From Corbicula japonica (taxonomy: Eukaryota > Mollusca > Bivalvia > Venerida > Cyrenidae): a stretch of 64,000 nt of DNA. Positions 1 to 11,826 of the stretch are shown in pieces; the first letter of the stretch is position 1, and each line of letters starts with the position of its first letter. The notes under the pieces were generated by a model. It saw only the letters and a list, made by a program, of their open reading frames with translations, did no database searches and had not been told where the DNA came from. Both the position numbers and the translations under genes were made by a program. The DNA is taken from contig JAZAYU010000009.1 in NCBI GenBank assembly GCA_038501625.1, positions 4,525,001 to 4,589,000 of the forward strand. Reading direction: 5' to 3'.

Positions 1-1180
1 ATCTGAACCATGACACTGAAATTTGCTTTCGCTGAAAACTAAGCTAGTATACTCTAGTTTACCATATATAAGATTCTATATAATCCTCAATTTCTGAAAT
101 AGGTAAATGCAATTTTCAGGCTTGCTGACAGCGGACATCATATAATCTGTTTACACTCATTAATATGAATACTTGAATGACTTTTGCATTACTTTTCGAA
201 CAACCCTCGTAAATAACACTGAGCACATATCTGTCTGTTTTTATTCTATTTGAACTTGGCACAAACGTACACACTTTTTTTTATCTTATCAATTCTTTTT
301 AGTGGTATTTCAAATTTTTATATAAATTTTTTCTCTCTACTTTTTGCTTGCTTGTGTGGGGAGGCTTTGTCTGGTGGATGTGGCAAATCCTGGTTTGCTT
401 ATTTCACTTTCTTTATCATGAATACAAAATCCTTGTTCATTCCTTTACTCACATATCCCTTGAGTGACCATTGTACGTTCAGATAAGCCTGCAGATATTC
501 AATCTGATAAGCCACACAATTCGCTTCTTGGTTAAATGAATATAAAGATGATTCGTGTAGATCCTGACAGGATGTACACACTGATATGATCTACATTTGT
601 CGCACATTGGATAAAAAAGCCATTATGATGGAGCAAATGGATTAGAAAATCCAGTTCGTTTAAGTTTGTTCATCACGCTCTTATTATAAAATGGTTCATA
701 TGCAAATTCGAACAGATACTTTTCTAAAATTTTGATACTGAATATCAGGATTAGCCATTTCCAGAATGCATATCATCCATATACAGCCAAAAAGCAGAAA
801 GGAAAAGGGAGATGGCAATAAATAAAAGCAATAAATTGAAATAAGAATCCTAAGGTTTTCCTCATTGGAACGGTTACTGGAAAACATTTTAACACTGGTG
901 GTTTAAAATAGGTTCTAGGGTGCACCAACATTATATTCCTTTATAGGTTCTCAAATTAACAAGCACAAGATGTCTTTGTGAAATAAAGGACCACTTCGAA
1001 CAACGTTAATATTGTTGCACTTAAGCATTTAGCAGTCTAAGTAACAGTCATTGCACAACTGACAATAGAAAACTTGTGAGCGTTCAATAAATCTCTACCA
1101 CTGAAATAGGGAACATAATGATTCTTGTAATATTGATAAAGGGCAATAACTCAAATGCCGTGCACAAGAATGATATCTCT
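1..1180. other. AT-rich non-coding DNA with a family B fragment
   Basis: No coding sequence is recognised. Positions about 350-412 match the 3' part of interspersed repeat family B (other copies near 36.2, 39.5 and 42.6 kb), seen in the run with aggct, a g/t-rich stretch and then ttcacttt. The rest is ordinary AT-rich sequence. Confidence 0.5.
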
Positions 1181-1707
1181 GCAATCAGTTCTGCTATCAA
1201 TTATGTAGGCCTTTGAAGGGCGTTGAGCACGATTATATTTGGGGAATTTGAATTGCGCTCCACCCAGGGCCTAGTCGGCTTGCACAGTAATATGCTAATG
1301 AACAGGCTCAATAAAACCGAGCCTTCACTAGTTTTACATTTGTCTTGTTCAAAGGCTTTCGAAGAAGTAAGAGATTTCCAGTGAGCCAGAAACCATATTT
1401 AAACCTTACTATTTGCAGATTTTTTTTGTTCCTACAAGTACAGTTTCAGATTCAACCCAAAGCAGTTCATTCACATATAAGCCATTATTATGCAATCCCA
1501 TTACTGCCCATGAACAGGCCTAAACAAACCGAGCCTGCAGTATTTTCATATTTGTCGTGTTCGGTGGCTTTCAAAGTTCCCTTTTCATCTATTTCAATAT
1601 CACAGTAGCGTTGTTTGTGCCGTGTGGCGGCTGTAAAATGTCTTCCCGTACATTCAATCAGTGCTGTTATCAGCTACGTCCTTTGAAGGTCGTTGAGCAC
1701 GATACTT
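1180..1707 (+). repeat. Interspersed repeat family A, two broken copies
   Basis: Two imperfect copies of family A lie head to tail. The first (about 1180-1365) has the block around ttgaagggcgttgagcacga and the hairpin block around ggctcaataaaaccgagcc. The second (about 1462-1707) has the paired blocks ...attactgcc and ...accgagcctgc, then a further ttgaaggtcgttgagcacga block. The frame at 1345-1608 lies inside the repeat and is not a gene. The family is identified by self-comparison with 1960-2253, 3220-3478 and 44010-44225. Its class (SINE, Helitron-like or DNA element) cannot be decided from this window. Confidence 0.75.
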
Positions 1708-1959
1708 ATGTACTAAGTTAATAGTACTTCTAAAATAATTTTTGTTTTTATATTTCGGCCAGTTTAAACATAGGTGGTTTCAATATCCCAGCTAATAAGG
1801 TTTGGATATTGTCCAATCACCCCCAAGGATATACTTCCTGCTTTTTAAATTTTGCCTTTGGCGTTATCTGTGATACGCAGGATTTATATTCTAAGATCCC
1901 CTTTCAAAATTCTATTCTGTTAAGTTCCGCCCATTGTTTTCTCGTTTAGGGCAAACCCA
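1708..1959. other. Non-coding spacer between family A copies
   Basis: AT-rich sequence with no frame or motif that I recognise. It may be extra length of family A not shared by the other copies. Confidence 0.4.
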
Positions 1960-2253
1960 TTCTTTTATCTGGGGACCATACGCCGCTGAACATGGAATGG
2001 TATTAATCTGAAAATACCTCATTGAAGGTTCCATGTTCACCGCCATATGCATACCATCGTTTGGGATGGATCAAAATTGTACTGTTTATTGGTGTAAATA
2101 CTGAGTTGCGCTCAACCCGGGGCTAGGCGGCGTGGGCAGTAATATGCAATCCCATTACTGCCCATGAACAGGCTCAATCAAACCGAGCATGCAGTATTTT
2201 CATATTTGTCTTGTTCGATGGCTTTCAAAGTTCCCTTTTCATCTTTTTCAAGA
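1960..2253 (+). repeat. Interspersed repeat family A, best copy
   Basis: This is the longest family A copy. It starts near the cccattcttttatctgggg block, continues through aacatggaatggtattaatc, ccgccatatgcataccatcg and gagttgcgctcaaccc, and ends at gttcccttttcatc. It carries two adjacent hairpins: a 10-bp stem (gggcagtaat with attactgccc, about 2134-2163) and a weaker one (caggctc with gagcatg, about 2169-2191). The 1960-2040 part recurs in reverse orientation at 40249-40325. Confidence 0.8.
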
Positions 2254-2601
2254 AATTTCTTGTTAATGGTGTTTGATATACTTTCCTACTAATCTATATA
2301 TTTTGAAAGGTATGTAATTGTATTAAAGCTTCTCTTAATCATGTTATCACCAATAATGACCAACATTCCCTAAAAAGAACCTAATTACAACAGTAACCAT
2401 AAGGCTTCTAATCGGATGTATATCTCCGAGTAAGACTGTATCAGAAGTCACTTAAAACACGTTCTGTCAATTTGCTTACAGTATACTGCCTTCGTCTGTT
2501 CTAATATAAATCAATTTGGTTAAGGTGGTTTCATCTGGTTAACTTAGATAAAATTCCGAATAATATTGCCTTGTTTTAGAAATCTTTATCACGTTATCTG
2601 G

Positions 2602-2748
2602 CCCCAAGATTATAAAACTGAGAGCGGAAACCAGACTAAAATCTCAAGGATATGATTGGCTAAAAAAGCGATAGGTCGCCATTTCAGCTAATCAGATCTT
2701 TGAGATTTGAGACTGGTTTCAAATATCAGTTTTATTATCTTCAGCACT
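2602..2748. mobile_element. Foldback MITE family C, degenerate full-length copy
   Basis: The left half (cccaagattataaaactgag...) and right half (...gagactggtttcaaatatcag) are an imperfect inverted repeat around a centre at about 2672. The sequence matches the near-perfect palindromes at 41691-41822 and 45138-45278. It is non-coding, with many substitutions, and so is an old copy. Confidence 0.8.
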
Positions 2749-3219
2749 GAATGCAGTTAACATGAATTCAACATTTAATATGGCATAGTGATGGGAATAT
2801 AATGTCTGAAAGAAGAAGAGGAAGACAGCGGGAGCAGAGATATACAAGAAGAATTGTTCTAAAAGTCCAAATATGAATAAATCTTTTCAGTTCAATAAAA
2901 GTAAAAAAAAAACATTTTGCAATACCTTTATATTAGAACATGTTATTTTTATATAATTAATTGCGGTGGTTACTGATACAATCTGACACATTATGGTCCT
3001 TGAGTATCTGTATAAATACATAATTATATAACCATTTAAGTCTATACTGTGTGATTTTCAGTGAATTATCGAAAATGTCAGATTATTCGTGAAAAATTAT
3101 TATTAATAATAGTTATTATGAAATGGAACACATATATACGGTTTGGTTTAACCAAACAAAATGAAAATAAAATTTTTATTGTCAAAATGTGACCGATAAT
3201 ACCTAAAATTATATTTTAC
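2749..3219. other. AT-rich non-coding stretch
   Basis: No gene or recognised repeat. A purine-rich run (about 2811-2850) and A-rich tracts are present. Nothing here supports a function. Confidence 0.4.
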
Positions 3220-3478
3220 GTCGCTGAACATGGACTGGTATGAATCTGAAAATTCCGCATTGAAGGTTCCATGTTCACCGCCATATGTATACCATCGTTT
3301 GGGATGGATCGAAGTTGTACTGTTTATTGGTGTAAATATTGACTTGCGCTCAACCCTAGGCGGCGTAGGCAGTAATATGCAATTCCATTACTGCCGATTT
3401 ACAGGCTCAATCAAACCGAGTCTGTAATATGTTCATATTTCTCGTGTTCGGTGGCTTTCAAAGCTCCTTTTCATCTAT
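3220..3478 (+). repeat. Interspersed repeat family A copy
   Basis: Runs from the gctgaacatggactggtatg block through the ccgccatatgtataccatcg and ttgcgctcaaccc blocks to the ttcaaagctcc end. The 9-bp-stem hairpin (ggcagtaat with attactgcc) and the ggctcaatcaaaccgag block are present. The open frame at 3230-3427 is inside this repeat. Confidence 0.8.
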
Positions 3479-4104
3479 TAGAATGAGACGAATTCATTAT
3501 TTGACATTTACATCCGTCACCAATTAAACATTGACGTAATAATACATAATAAATAAAACACAGTAGCACACTTAGTAGTGCAATCAGCCTTCTGTCTTGA
3601 CATATGACGAAATACAATAATGTTTCGATCATTACGGGTTGAATAAAAAAAACTGTTAAATTTCCCTGCAGGTTACAGCTTTCGTTGTCTGAAATGATGG
3701 ATTCAATTGAACGAAACAAGATGATAGGTGAACTGTAAAAAGACATCGAACAACTAATAATTGTTGCAGACTCAATTTGATTAATTCATTTATAGCCAGA
3801 AATGCGTATTACTAGCCTCAGGTAGAGGGCCACAGATCTCAATCACATTTTTAATAGCGGAGAGTCGTTAACATATTTTACTGTTTCACCAAATAAGCTA
3901 AATGATTAGAAATGTAAACGAACAGTGAAAATGTCGAAAATTCACGGTGAGTTTTGATCCTCAATTTGAAGAAAAATTGGCGGCGTATTTCACTGCAAAA
4001 GGAATGGACTCATGTTAAAACACAGAACTGCCAATAGAGGAAGTGTAGAATGTTAAACATTTTAGGCAGTAACAATTGATAAACATTAATATAATTAATT
4101 ATTC
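3479..4104. other. Non-coding stretch, nothing recognised
   Basis: AT-rich. A 91-codon minus-strand frame (3471-3746) overlaps the end of family A, shows no domain and is treated as chance. Confidence 0.4.
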
Positions 4105-4240
4105 AATGTTTAAGTTTCGTGAAGTTATGAAGTTAGCATGATTCATGATAAGCATGATGACATTCGTGAAGTTATGAAGTAAGAATGATTTTAATATATT
4201 AATCAATATTGGACATTCGTGATGTTCTGAAGTAAACATG
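4105..4240. repeat. Short imperfect tandem repeat (about 55 bp, 2-3 units)
   Basis: The block ttcgtgaagttatgaagt occurs near 4117 and again near 4164, with a decayed third version near 4216 (ttcgtgatgttctgaagt). Each is followed by a catgat-type sequence. Confidence 0.65.
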
Positions 4241-4324
4241 ATAGATATCGAGCAGAATTTGTCCCGACAAAATCAAAATACCTGGAAAACACCAATTATA
4301 GAGTCGGTAGAGATTAGCCACCAA

Positions 4325-4580
4325 ACATGCAGACTGCACGAAAGCAAGATTGTAGCCTATTTTTGCTTGGAAGAAGTCGAAAGCAAGTCCGAAACATCTT
4401 AAGCGAATAAATGAAAACATAAAATTCACGTGCACAAGCACGTGTTAATAAACTGGAGAATAATGTTGCACAAAAGACAAATACAAAAGCTGGAAAGCAG
4501 ACTGCACGAAAGCATAAACGCCATTATTTTAGCGTAAAAGGGGTCGAAATCAAGTATTTTTATAGACCCAAAACATAGTC
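4325..4580. repeat. Direct repeat pair with core cagactgcacgaaagc
   Basis: The core occurs near 4329 and near 4498. Each copy is followed after a variable stretch by a gtcgaaa-caag block, so about 75 bp is duplicated with divergence. The minus-strand frame at 4199-4441 crosses this repeat and is not supported as a gene. Confidence 0.5.
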
Positions 4581-4931
4581 TTTACTTCTTGATAAATAAG
4601 TTATGCATGCATTCAATTATGTTGGTAAAGTTCAAGCAAGTCATACATATGAATATTTTGTAAAAAGATCCCTTACTGAAACGAAGCACGCAAACAATTG
4701 ACCTAAATGAATGTAAAACTAGGTAGACATGACTTAAAAACCTACGTCTTTTCCAGATTATTAGATAATTAGGTATTGATGAACGAAATTAGTATATTTG
4801 TTACGTGATATTCTTTAATTATGTCTGGTATGCCCAAGGTTTAGGAAATGAGAACATGTTCCTGTATGTAGCTAATCAGAGGTTGATTGACTGAGTTTTA
4901 AAATATCGACTATAAATTGCCACAAGTTTTA

Positions 4932-5476
4932 GCTTTCCAAAAAGCTAGTCGGTCATTAGCTCAACCTTTTATCAGACGGCAGAAAAGTTTGAATTTTAAG
5001 CCACTTTTATTGGATGCCATACTAAAATGTAAGTTTACTTATAGGTATTTCCTCTTTCGAATGAGATGTATTTAACCTGGTGATATATCTAACCCTGTTT
5101 GCGAACAAGTTAATAAGTTCTCTGGAAGTAAACCAAAATGGAAAAGTTTGTCAAACAATATTTTTGTGTCAGAAAGTGTTAGAAAGCAACGATAAGCAAG
5201 CTGTAAATATATATCAAAAGCTACAGAATATGTTAAAAACAAAGTTTTTTTCACAGTCATAGGGTGGGAGAGAAAAACGTGAACAGTTTGTCAGGGACTC
5301 ACAGGTATGATCAAATTGTTCTTTCTGATCTAGAACAATATCGTTAGAATGTTGGTATTCACTTAGTATGTCTCGTGACTTCGAATGACAACCTAACGCA
5401 TTGATTTCAAAAGTATGCACTACAGCGCCGTCTTTGTTAAAAGTTATGCTAATGACCGACTAGCTTTTTGGAAAGC
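4932..5476. mobile_element. MITE-like element with perfect 29-bp inverted ends
   Basis: Positions 4932-4960 (gctttccaaaaagctagtcg...) are the exact reverse complement of 5448-5476. The interior of about 487 bp has only short overlapping frames on both strands and no transposase signature, so it is probably non-autonomous. No clear target-site duplication is visible. Short frames at 5072-5420 are interior shadows. Confidence 0.75.
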
Positions 5477-5482
5477 AAAATT

Positions 5483-5730
5483 TTGTATTGTCTATTATTG
5501 ACAGTTGCATGACCCGATTTGATACTTCTGCAGAAGTGTGTTTTCGCATGTTCCAAAGATTATTTTGTTGATTCAAAACCAAATTACAACTAAGTAAAGC
5601 TTAAACTTGTAGTGTCTACTATTTTCAGTTTCATTACCCGATTTAAGATGTCTGCAAAACTGTGTGTTCTGGTGTTCCAAAGATAATTTTTACATTCAGA
5701 ACAATTAAGCAAAATTATCAAGAAAGTACC
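5483..5730. repeat. Two-unit tandem repeat, about 125 bp
   Basis: Two diverged units share the order gtctattatt/gtctactatt, then acccgattt, tctgca, gtgtgtt and gttccaaagat. The first starts near 5488 and the second near 5612. Non-coding. Confidence 0.6.
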
Positions 5731-7864
5731 GACGGATGTATCCATATCGAGCTAGCTAAACCATGTAAAACATTCCCTGGGATACCTCTGATCCCCTGAG
5801 TTTCACAAAATGCTGCACAAGTTCGTAGATTCGTTGTCAGCAAAATAAGTAGCTAATCTCTGTTCAGTGTTCTCTACACATTTTATTTGCTTTGGTTTAA
5901 TAAATTTATAAGCTGTACATCTTTTGTTTATCATATACAGTGTACATTTACTAGACAAAATCCATGTACATGTATATGTTTATTGTTCGTTGTCGGAAAT
6001 ATCTTTATGAGAAATAAGCCTAGCTGGTAAGAAGCTGGAGAGGATTTAAGAATAGGTACAGACTCCAAATGTGACGTTCTTCAACAGCCAATAAGAGGCC
6101 TCTAGATTTTAAAGATAACGACTGAGTAAGAGTCAATCCATAAATAACGACTGAGTAAGAGTCTAATTTTCTAAATTATCCGTTCCGTCTGGAACGTGAT
6201 CTTTGCTTTACATCACTGTTAACCGGTGTTCAGGTAGAAAGCTCAAGTTTGGTCGATTATAATATGTCGGTCATCAGGATGACCGACAATTAGAAAACAA
6301 TATACGAAACCATAAATTTATATAGATGACCAAATGTTTAAAATTACATTAATGGTGTATTGAAAAAAATATCCATATTACTATAAACTTTGGAACTTAC
6401 GTTTTAACATTTTAATGAAGAAATGAAATTGTAAATTACTTTTTTTATTCCGTAAAATATCTTTTTTTTAATATACAGATTGAATATATGCTATTTAGTG
6501 AAGTTATAAGGTAACCAGTGCATACGAAATAATAATATACAATAGATTATCCATTGGAATATTGTTTTAAATATGATATATGCATAACTGGCATAGCCGC
6601 ATTTATAAAACAAAGTCTTTCTACATAAGCAAAAGGTAATGAGGATTAGAGAAAACATTGTCAATTTCGAAATAATAAAACACTAGAAAAGCACTAAGAA
6701 GGAAATATCACTGTGGAACGGCCATGCATAATACTACAGCTGATTTAAAACATGTTATAATGTGCACATACCTCGAACCTGGCATTTAACTACTCGACAG
6801 TGTTGCATGCGAAATCACACAAACAAAAATATTAGAAGCTGTTGGCACTGTAAAAAACCCATAAAGGCTGTTTGCGTTTTTATAAATATTAATCCTTATA
6901 CAAGACCTATTGGCGGCTTAACGTGCCTGTATTTCCTACGTGGGAAAATATGCCAAACGTTATCGAAATACAACACTTCAAAATTCTACAAAGAACAGAC
7001 ATCACGTAGACTATTATTTGAACGACGACCCGACAATAATAAATACTTTTCTGCCAATTGACATGTAAGCCATCTTAAAATACTAAAAAACTCTTTGGTT
7101 AATAAATGTGTAAGGTAAACCCTTGGGAGATTCATCCCAGTAATTGTGAATGCATCTTTAGACCAGTTTATACATACTTGCCTTCAGTTGATATACATCG
7201 CCTTTACAGTTTTATGTTATACTATTGAATGTCAACCGTCTGTGGTTTGTTCTCGGATTTATTAAATGTCAACCTTTTAAAGTGACAAATTTCCTAAGAA
7301 CATGGCTATAACGAAAAATCATCTCCCACTCGATTTCTATTTATAGTCACAGAATTGGACAAATTATTAACTGTGCTATCAAATTCAAAGAACTTCTTGA
7401 GAAGTGTGATGTGTAAGTAATTATTGTGGTAACGAACGACCTGGAATCAAACTGAAAGCTGTCTGAGAGTAGGTCAGTGCTTACAGATGGGAGGAATATG
7501 GTATTCGTTCCCATCTTATCGTTAATATCTTGTTCAAACTTGAAGCGACTTCATAACCCATCTACAACTGATCAGTATGCATACCTCTTTGGTTGCACGA
7601 CAGTGCCAGGGGTTTGAGAGTTTATAAAGCTTTATGGGGAAATCTTTTTTTTTATAGAACATAGAAGCTCGATTTGATTCTTTTATCCCTGTCATCGTGT
7701 TCTTGTTAATTTGACTCCAGGGGCTCCGGTCTCGGTAAAATCATTGAGTACTCGCCCATGTGGCTTTGCAATGTTATTAGCTTCTTATGTTTTATATGTT
7801 CGTGTGCTTTGGCATACAACATTGTTAAGCTGATGGGTGGGTTGGAGTTATTTCACCAAGACAA
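5731..7864. other. Non-coding AT-rich region
   Basis: A 28-bp tandem duplication lies at about 6113-6166 (core aacgactgagtaagagtc). A 99-codon plus-strand frame (6762-7061) encodes a Cys-rich sequence with one RxxCxxC-like stretch, but no family is recognised and its composition matches the surroundings. It is left as unsupported. Confidence 0.4.
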
Positions 7865-8210
7865 CTTGTATTTAATAATAATAATAATTATAATCTCTTT
7901 ATTTTAAGAAGGTAACTCATTAAGACAAAATCTATGACAACAAATACAAACAAATACAATATTTGCAAGTATAAAAAGTTAGTCAAATGAAGAAATTGCT
8001 TATTTTCAATGAGGCCTTCTAAAATGGATAAACGAAAAACATATTACAACATATAAAACATTAATACTTAAAAGACAGACACAATTAATCATATACACTA
8101 TAGGCAAATCTCGATTTCAAATATGCATCGTGTAAAATTATGTGAAAAACTATATATAAATACAAAAGTAATAACAATTTAAAGAGGTTGTATTTCAAAC
8201 AAGTAAGTTT

Positions 8211-10139
8211 TTAAATGTTTTTTGAATAAATATAGATGGAATAGACAGATCTAATTTCATAAGGGATATCATTCCATACGCTCATACCTGTATAGCTGAA
8301 ACATTTTTTAATTAAGTTAGTTTTACCTTTTAAGTGTTCAATATCAGTTCTTGAAGAAGATCGCCAGATACACCAAGGGTTGTTAAATACTTTTACAAGG
8401 TTAGTGATGTATTTTGGAACCAAATTATGTATAGATTTGTAGACAAATAGTGCAGTGTGATATTTACATCTTGATTCAAAAGAAAGCCATTTTCGGATAT
8501 GAAAAAGATCTTTCGTAGGTGTGCGAACAGGTTTTTTAAGAATTATTCTTGCTGCTCTTTTTTGAATTTTGTATATTCTGTTTAAGTCGCGACGGTTACC
8601 GTAACTCCAAACAATACAACCATATTCAAAAGTAGATGCAACATATGCATTATAGAAGAGTTGTTTCATTTCCATTGTTAGTAAGAACGTTATTCGTTAT
8701 AGTAAACATAATTTTGATGCAAGTTTCTTACAAGTTTGGTTTTTATGTGTATTCCAGTTAAGACAGTTGTCAATATTGACGCCTAGTAATTTTTGTGATT
8801 TTACATTTTGAAGCAATTTATTTCCAACAGATAATTTGAGTTCATGGTTATTATTGATCCTTTGCTTCGAATCAATGATCATACATGTTGTTTTGATTGG
8901 GTATATGAACATGTTATTTATTGAACACCATTTTTGCGTTTCGTTTAAACTTAACTATAGTTTCATTTGTACTACTTCTAGTTTGCAATCAGATGCGTGT
9001 ATAGTTGCGTCATCAGCATACATATCGACCCCTGATGTAATTTTTAGCGGTAAATCATTTACGTATAATAAAAATAAAAGGGGGCCTATGATTGAGCCCT
9101 GGGGTACACCCGAAATAATATGACGAGTTTGTGATCGTACTGCACCATTTTTAATTAACTGTTTTCTGTTTGAGAGGTATGATTTGAAAAATGTTATACC
9201 GTTATTTGAGAAGTGATATAATTTTAATTTATAAAGAAGGATGTCATGGTCAACTAGATCAAAAGCTTTTTTTAAAATCTAAAAATATTGTTCCATTTTC
9301 CCTGAATCAATTTCTTTTAACCAAGAATCTATTATTTTCACCAAAGCTGTTTGGCAGGAGTGTTGTTTTCTAAACCCCGACTAAATTATATTCGTTTGTT
9401 GAAAAAGTAAATATAACTGATTTGCAATATGCCTTTCAAAAATCTTTGATAAAGTTGGCAAGATAGAAATAGGTCTATAATTATTCGCATCTTCCTTACG
9501 TCCCCCTTTGTGTATTGGAATAACATTAGCAAGTTTTAGTTGATCTGGAAAAATACCTTGTACAATACTGCTGTTTATAATTGAAGCTATGGGTACAGAT
9601 ATATAATCTTTACATAATTTGATGATATATGGCCCTAAGTAGTCCAAGCCTGTAGATTTATTAATATCTAGTTTTTCAATTATTTTACTTACTTCAAGGG
9701 GAGTTATAAGTTCAATGTTAAAACATTTGTGTTTCAGTTTAGATATACTTACGAAATGATCATTTAGTGCATTTAGAATGTTTTCATTCCCTGTTATGAT
9801 GTCATCATCTATACGCAACATAGATGGTAAGTAGTGGCGGGAATAAGATGAATCCCCATTATTTAAACAACAATTTATACTATCCCAAAGGAATTTAGGA
9901 TCTTTGCGATCTTGAACGGCTTTGTTAATGTATGATTTTTTGTTTACTTTAATAAACGAGTTACATTTATTTCGCCAGATGTTGTAGTTTTTCCAGTCTT
10001 TGCAGCGTTTGTACCTATTACGCTTTTTTCTGGCTTGCTTAATTTCATCGTTATACCAACCAGGTTGGCGCAATCGCTTTACACGTTTTGATTTAAGGGG
10101 TGCATGTTTTGACAAAACATTATTTAAGATATCATACAA
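8211..10139 (-). pseudogene. LINE reverse transcriptase remnant
   Basis: The N-terminal block is 9381-10139, with a basic linker (RKKRNRYKRCKDWKNYNIWR) and then RT blocks DINKSTGLDYLGPYIIK and NVIPIHKGGRKEDANNYRPI. The palm continues in other frames: FDLVDHDILLYKL (about 9230-9266), GVPQGSIIGPLLFLLYVNDL (about 9050-9111) and the catalytic YADD box (9006-9020). Thumb and C-terminal parts occupy 8697-8912 (LLGVNIDNCLNWNTHKNQ) and 8211-8675 (FEYGCIVWSYGNRRDL, IYKIQKRAARIIL). All hallmark blocks are there in order, but split over several frames by stops and indels. Plus-strand frames at 8836-9123, 9191-9373 and 10000-10188 are antisense shadows. Confidence 0.93.
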
Positions 10140-10307
10140 ACAATTTAAAGAGACATTTGGGCCAATAAAATATTCTATATTTCCTTAATTGGATAGATTA
10201 AGGTCTGCGAGGAAGTCTGACTCGTTAAAATTTGTAAACGATCGGTAAGTTATAGTTTTATGTTTTTCTACTTTTTTAATATCATTTTAATATATCATTG
10301 TGAATAA

Positions 10308-10940
10308 GACTGGAAAGTGGTCACTTAAACCAACCTACGGTACTAAAACCTCAGGTATAAGATCGGGAGACGTAGCATCAATATGATCAATAATAGTTAA
10401 AGAAGATTTAGTTACCCTAGTAGGGGTACTTATTAATTGAGAGAGCCCGAAATCGTAAATAAGCTGTTCCCATTTCTTGTTACTAAAAATATTTGGTGGC
10501 GTAAAATTAATGTTTAAATCGCTGAGCATAAATAATTCATGGCTAAATGATTCAGCTTTTGACAGCTGCCTTTCATAAATATCTATCCAGGTCTGCGGGG
10601 AATTAGGTGGTCTGTATACAAAATTAGTTAAGAATGGTTCACTATTAGGAAATTTGATTTCTAGCCATACACTTTCGAGATTTTCGTCTTCAATATCAAA
10701 GCGTCTCACGTATGGTATAGTTTCAATGATATACACAAGAATTCCTCCACCAGATTTTAAGAATCTGTCTTTCCTTTTAAAGGTAAAACCGTTAACATGC
10801 AAATCCGAATTTAAGATATTTTCTGTTAAAAATGTTTCACATAGGCCAAAAATATCGACAGAACTTTCGTCATTAAGTAAAATTTTAACTTCATCTAAGT
10901 GTTGCAAATTAAAACTACCAATGTGTATACCTTTTTATGG
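10308..10940 (-). pseudogene. LINE endonuclease (EEP/APE-like) remnant
   Basis: The main open stretch is 10335-10907. The N-terminal part reads like the start of an endonuclease/exonuclease/phosphatase domain, with SVDIFGLCETFLTE (catalytic Glu region). The middle has the FMLSDLNINF segment, where GDFN is usual, then IIDHI. After an in-frame stop near 10335 the frame continues to SDHFPV (10308-10325), the SDH catalytic motif of this fold. The enzyme nicks target DNA to prime reverse transcription. The in-frame stop and the missing N-terminus make it non-functional. Confidence 0.88.
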
Positions 10941-11130
10941 AAAGAAAATTTTGGTGCGCAATTTTGGTACTTGTTTGTTGATATGAGAACCTGGTTGGGC
11001 AAGTGAGAGGTTGGTGCTCCCTAGAACCTGGTTTAATCCCCAATAGCAAATCGTTTTGCCACTGACACTTCCAAGGCGGTAAGCCAAATTGTTCTATTTT
11101 CTTCATTAATTGTTGGTTCATCCTAGGCAA
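10941..11130 (+). repeat. Interspersed repeat family B, 5' part
   Basis: Shares aacctggtttaa-cccc, ggcaaat-gttttgccactga and ttccaaggcg with 36001-36240 and 38884-39060. It abuts the truncated 5' end of the LINE. The frame at 10915-11130 on the other strand is inside this repeat. Confidence 0.75.
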
Positions 11131-11729
11131 TTACCCTGATTGGCATATATAAAGTTTTGTTGTGTTTTTTAAAGTTACAAATAAAAGACTGAACAAAATC
11201 GTTGCAATTTTACACGTTAACCTTCTCTTTTTCGTTCCAATTTTTGTAGATATTAAAATATTAGAAAATTGAGACACATAGTAATTAATTAGATTTGCTT
11301 TGAGTATTTTGATCTTCGACAAATACTAAAACTAAATTACTGACGATTTTTTTCACACTTTTCAAGACTTTTCTCTAGCGAGTGCAAAAAAGTACACACC
11401 TGTGCGATGTGAGTGCCGTTTGGAAACCAATTACCATCTTTAAAAAGCGAGTCATTCATTAAATAAAACAGATCAAGGCTTGAAATGTTAACTTGTTGTA
11501 GGAAGACATGACTATATGATACTGTGTCAAAAATTAATAAATTTGCAGTATTTGCTGAGTATTTTACGTTTTATTTTCACATTTGACATTTTCGAGTCAA
11601 ACTTTCCTGTTTAACTCGTATTAGTTTATTCATTTCGAGATGAAATGTTGTGACACTTTCAGAACAAAGTCTTTATTTATTCACCAGGGCGGTGATTTTT
11701 TTCATTTTTTAAAAGGTTTTGAATTTCTG
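11131..11729. other. Non-coding AT-rich stretch
   Basis: No gene, RNA or recognised repeat seen. Confidence 0.4.
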
Positions 11730-11826
11730 GAGAGCGCAACTCAATATTTATACCAATAAACAGTACAATTTTATCCATCCCAAACGATGGTGTGCATATG
11801 GCGGTGAACACGGAACCTTCAATGAG
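11730..11826 (-). repeat. Interspersed repeat family A fragment, reverse orientation
   Basis: The reverse complement reads cattgaaggttccgtgttca, then ccgccatatgcacaccatcg, tttgggatgga, tactgtttattgg and gttgcgctc. This is the middle of family A. Flanking minus-strand frames (11677-11969) are repeat shadows. Confidence 0.8.

Larger units (their letters stand above)
7865..10940 (-). mobile_element. Degenerate 5'-truncated non-LTR retrotransposon (LINE)
   Basis: Read on the minus strand, the order is endonuclease, reverse transcriptase, C-terminal region, short 3' UTR, ending in a (TTA/ATT)n tail (plus strand about 7873-7890). The layout and protein motifs fit the Jockey/CR1/L2-type group of LINEs, which encode an APE-like endonuclease and a reverse transcriptase for target-primed reverse transcription. 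It is truncated at the 5' end inside the endonuclease start (about 10940) and lacks ORF1. Stops and frameshifts break the coding region many times, so it is a dead copy. Clade assignment is inference. A short TATA-like simple tail instead of poly(A) is typical of several of these clades. Confidence 0.93.

Noticed and set aside
8836..9373. Plus-strand frames of 95 and 60 codons
   Set aside because: Antisense to the minus-strand reverse transcriptase core.
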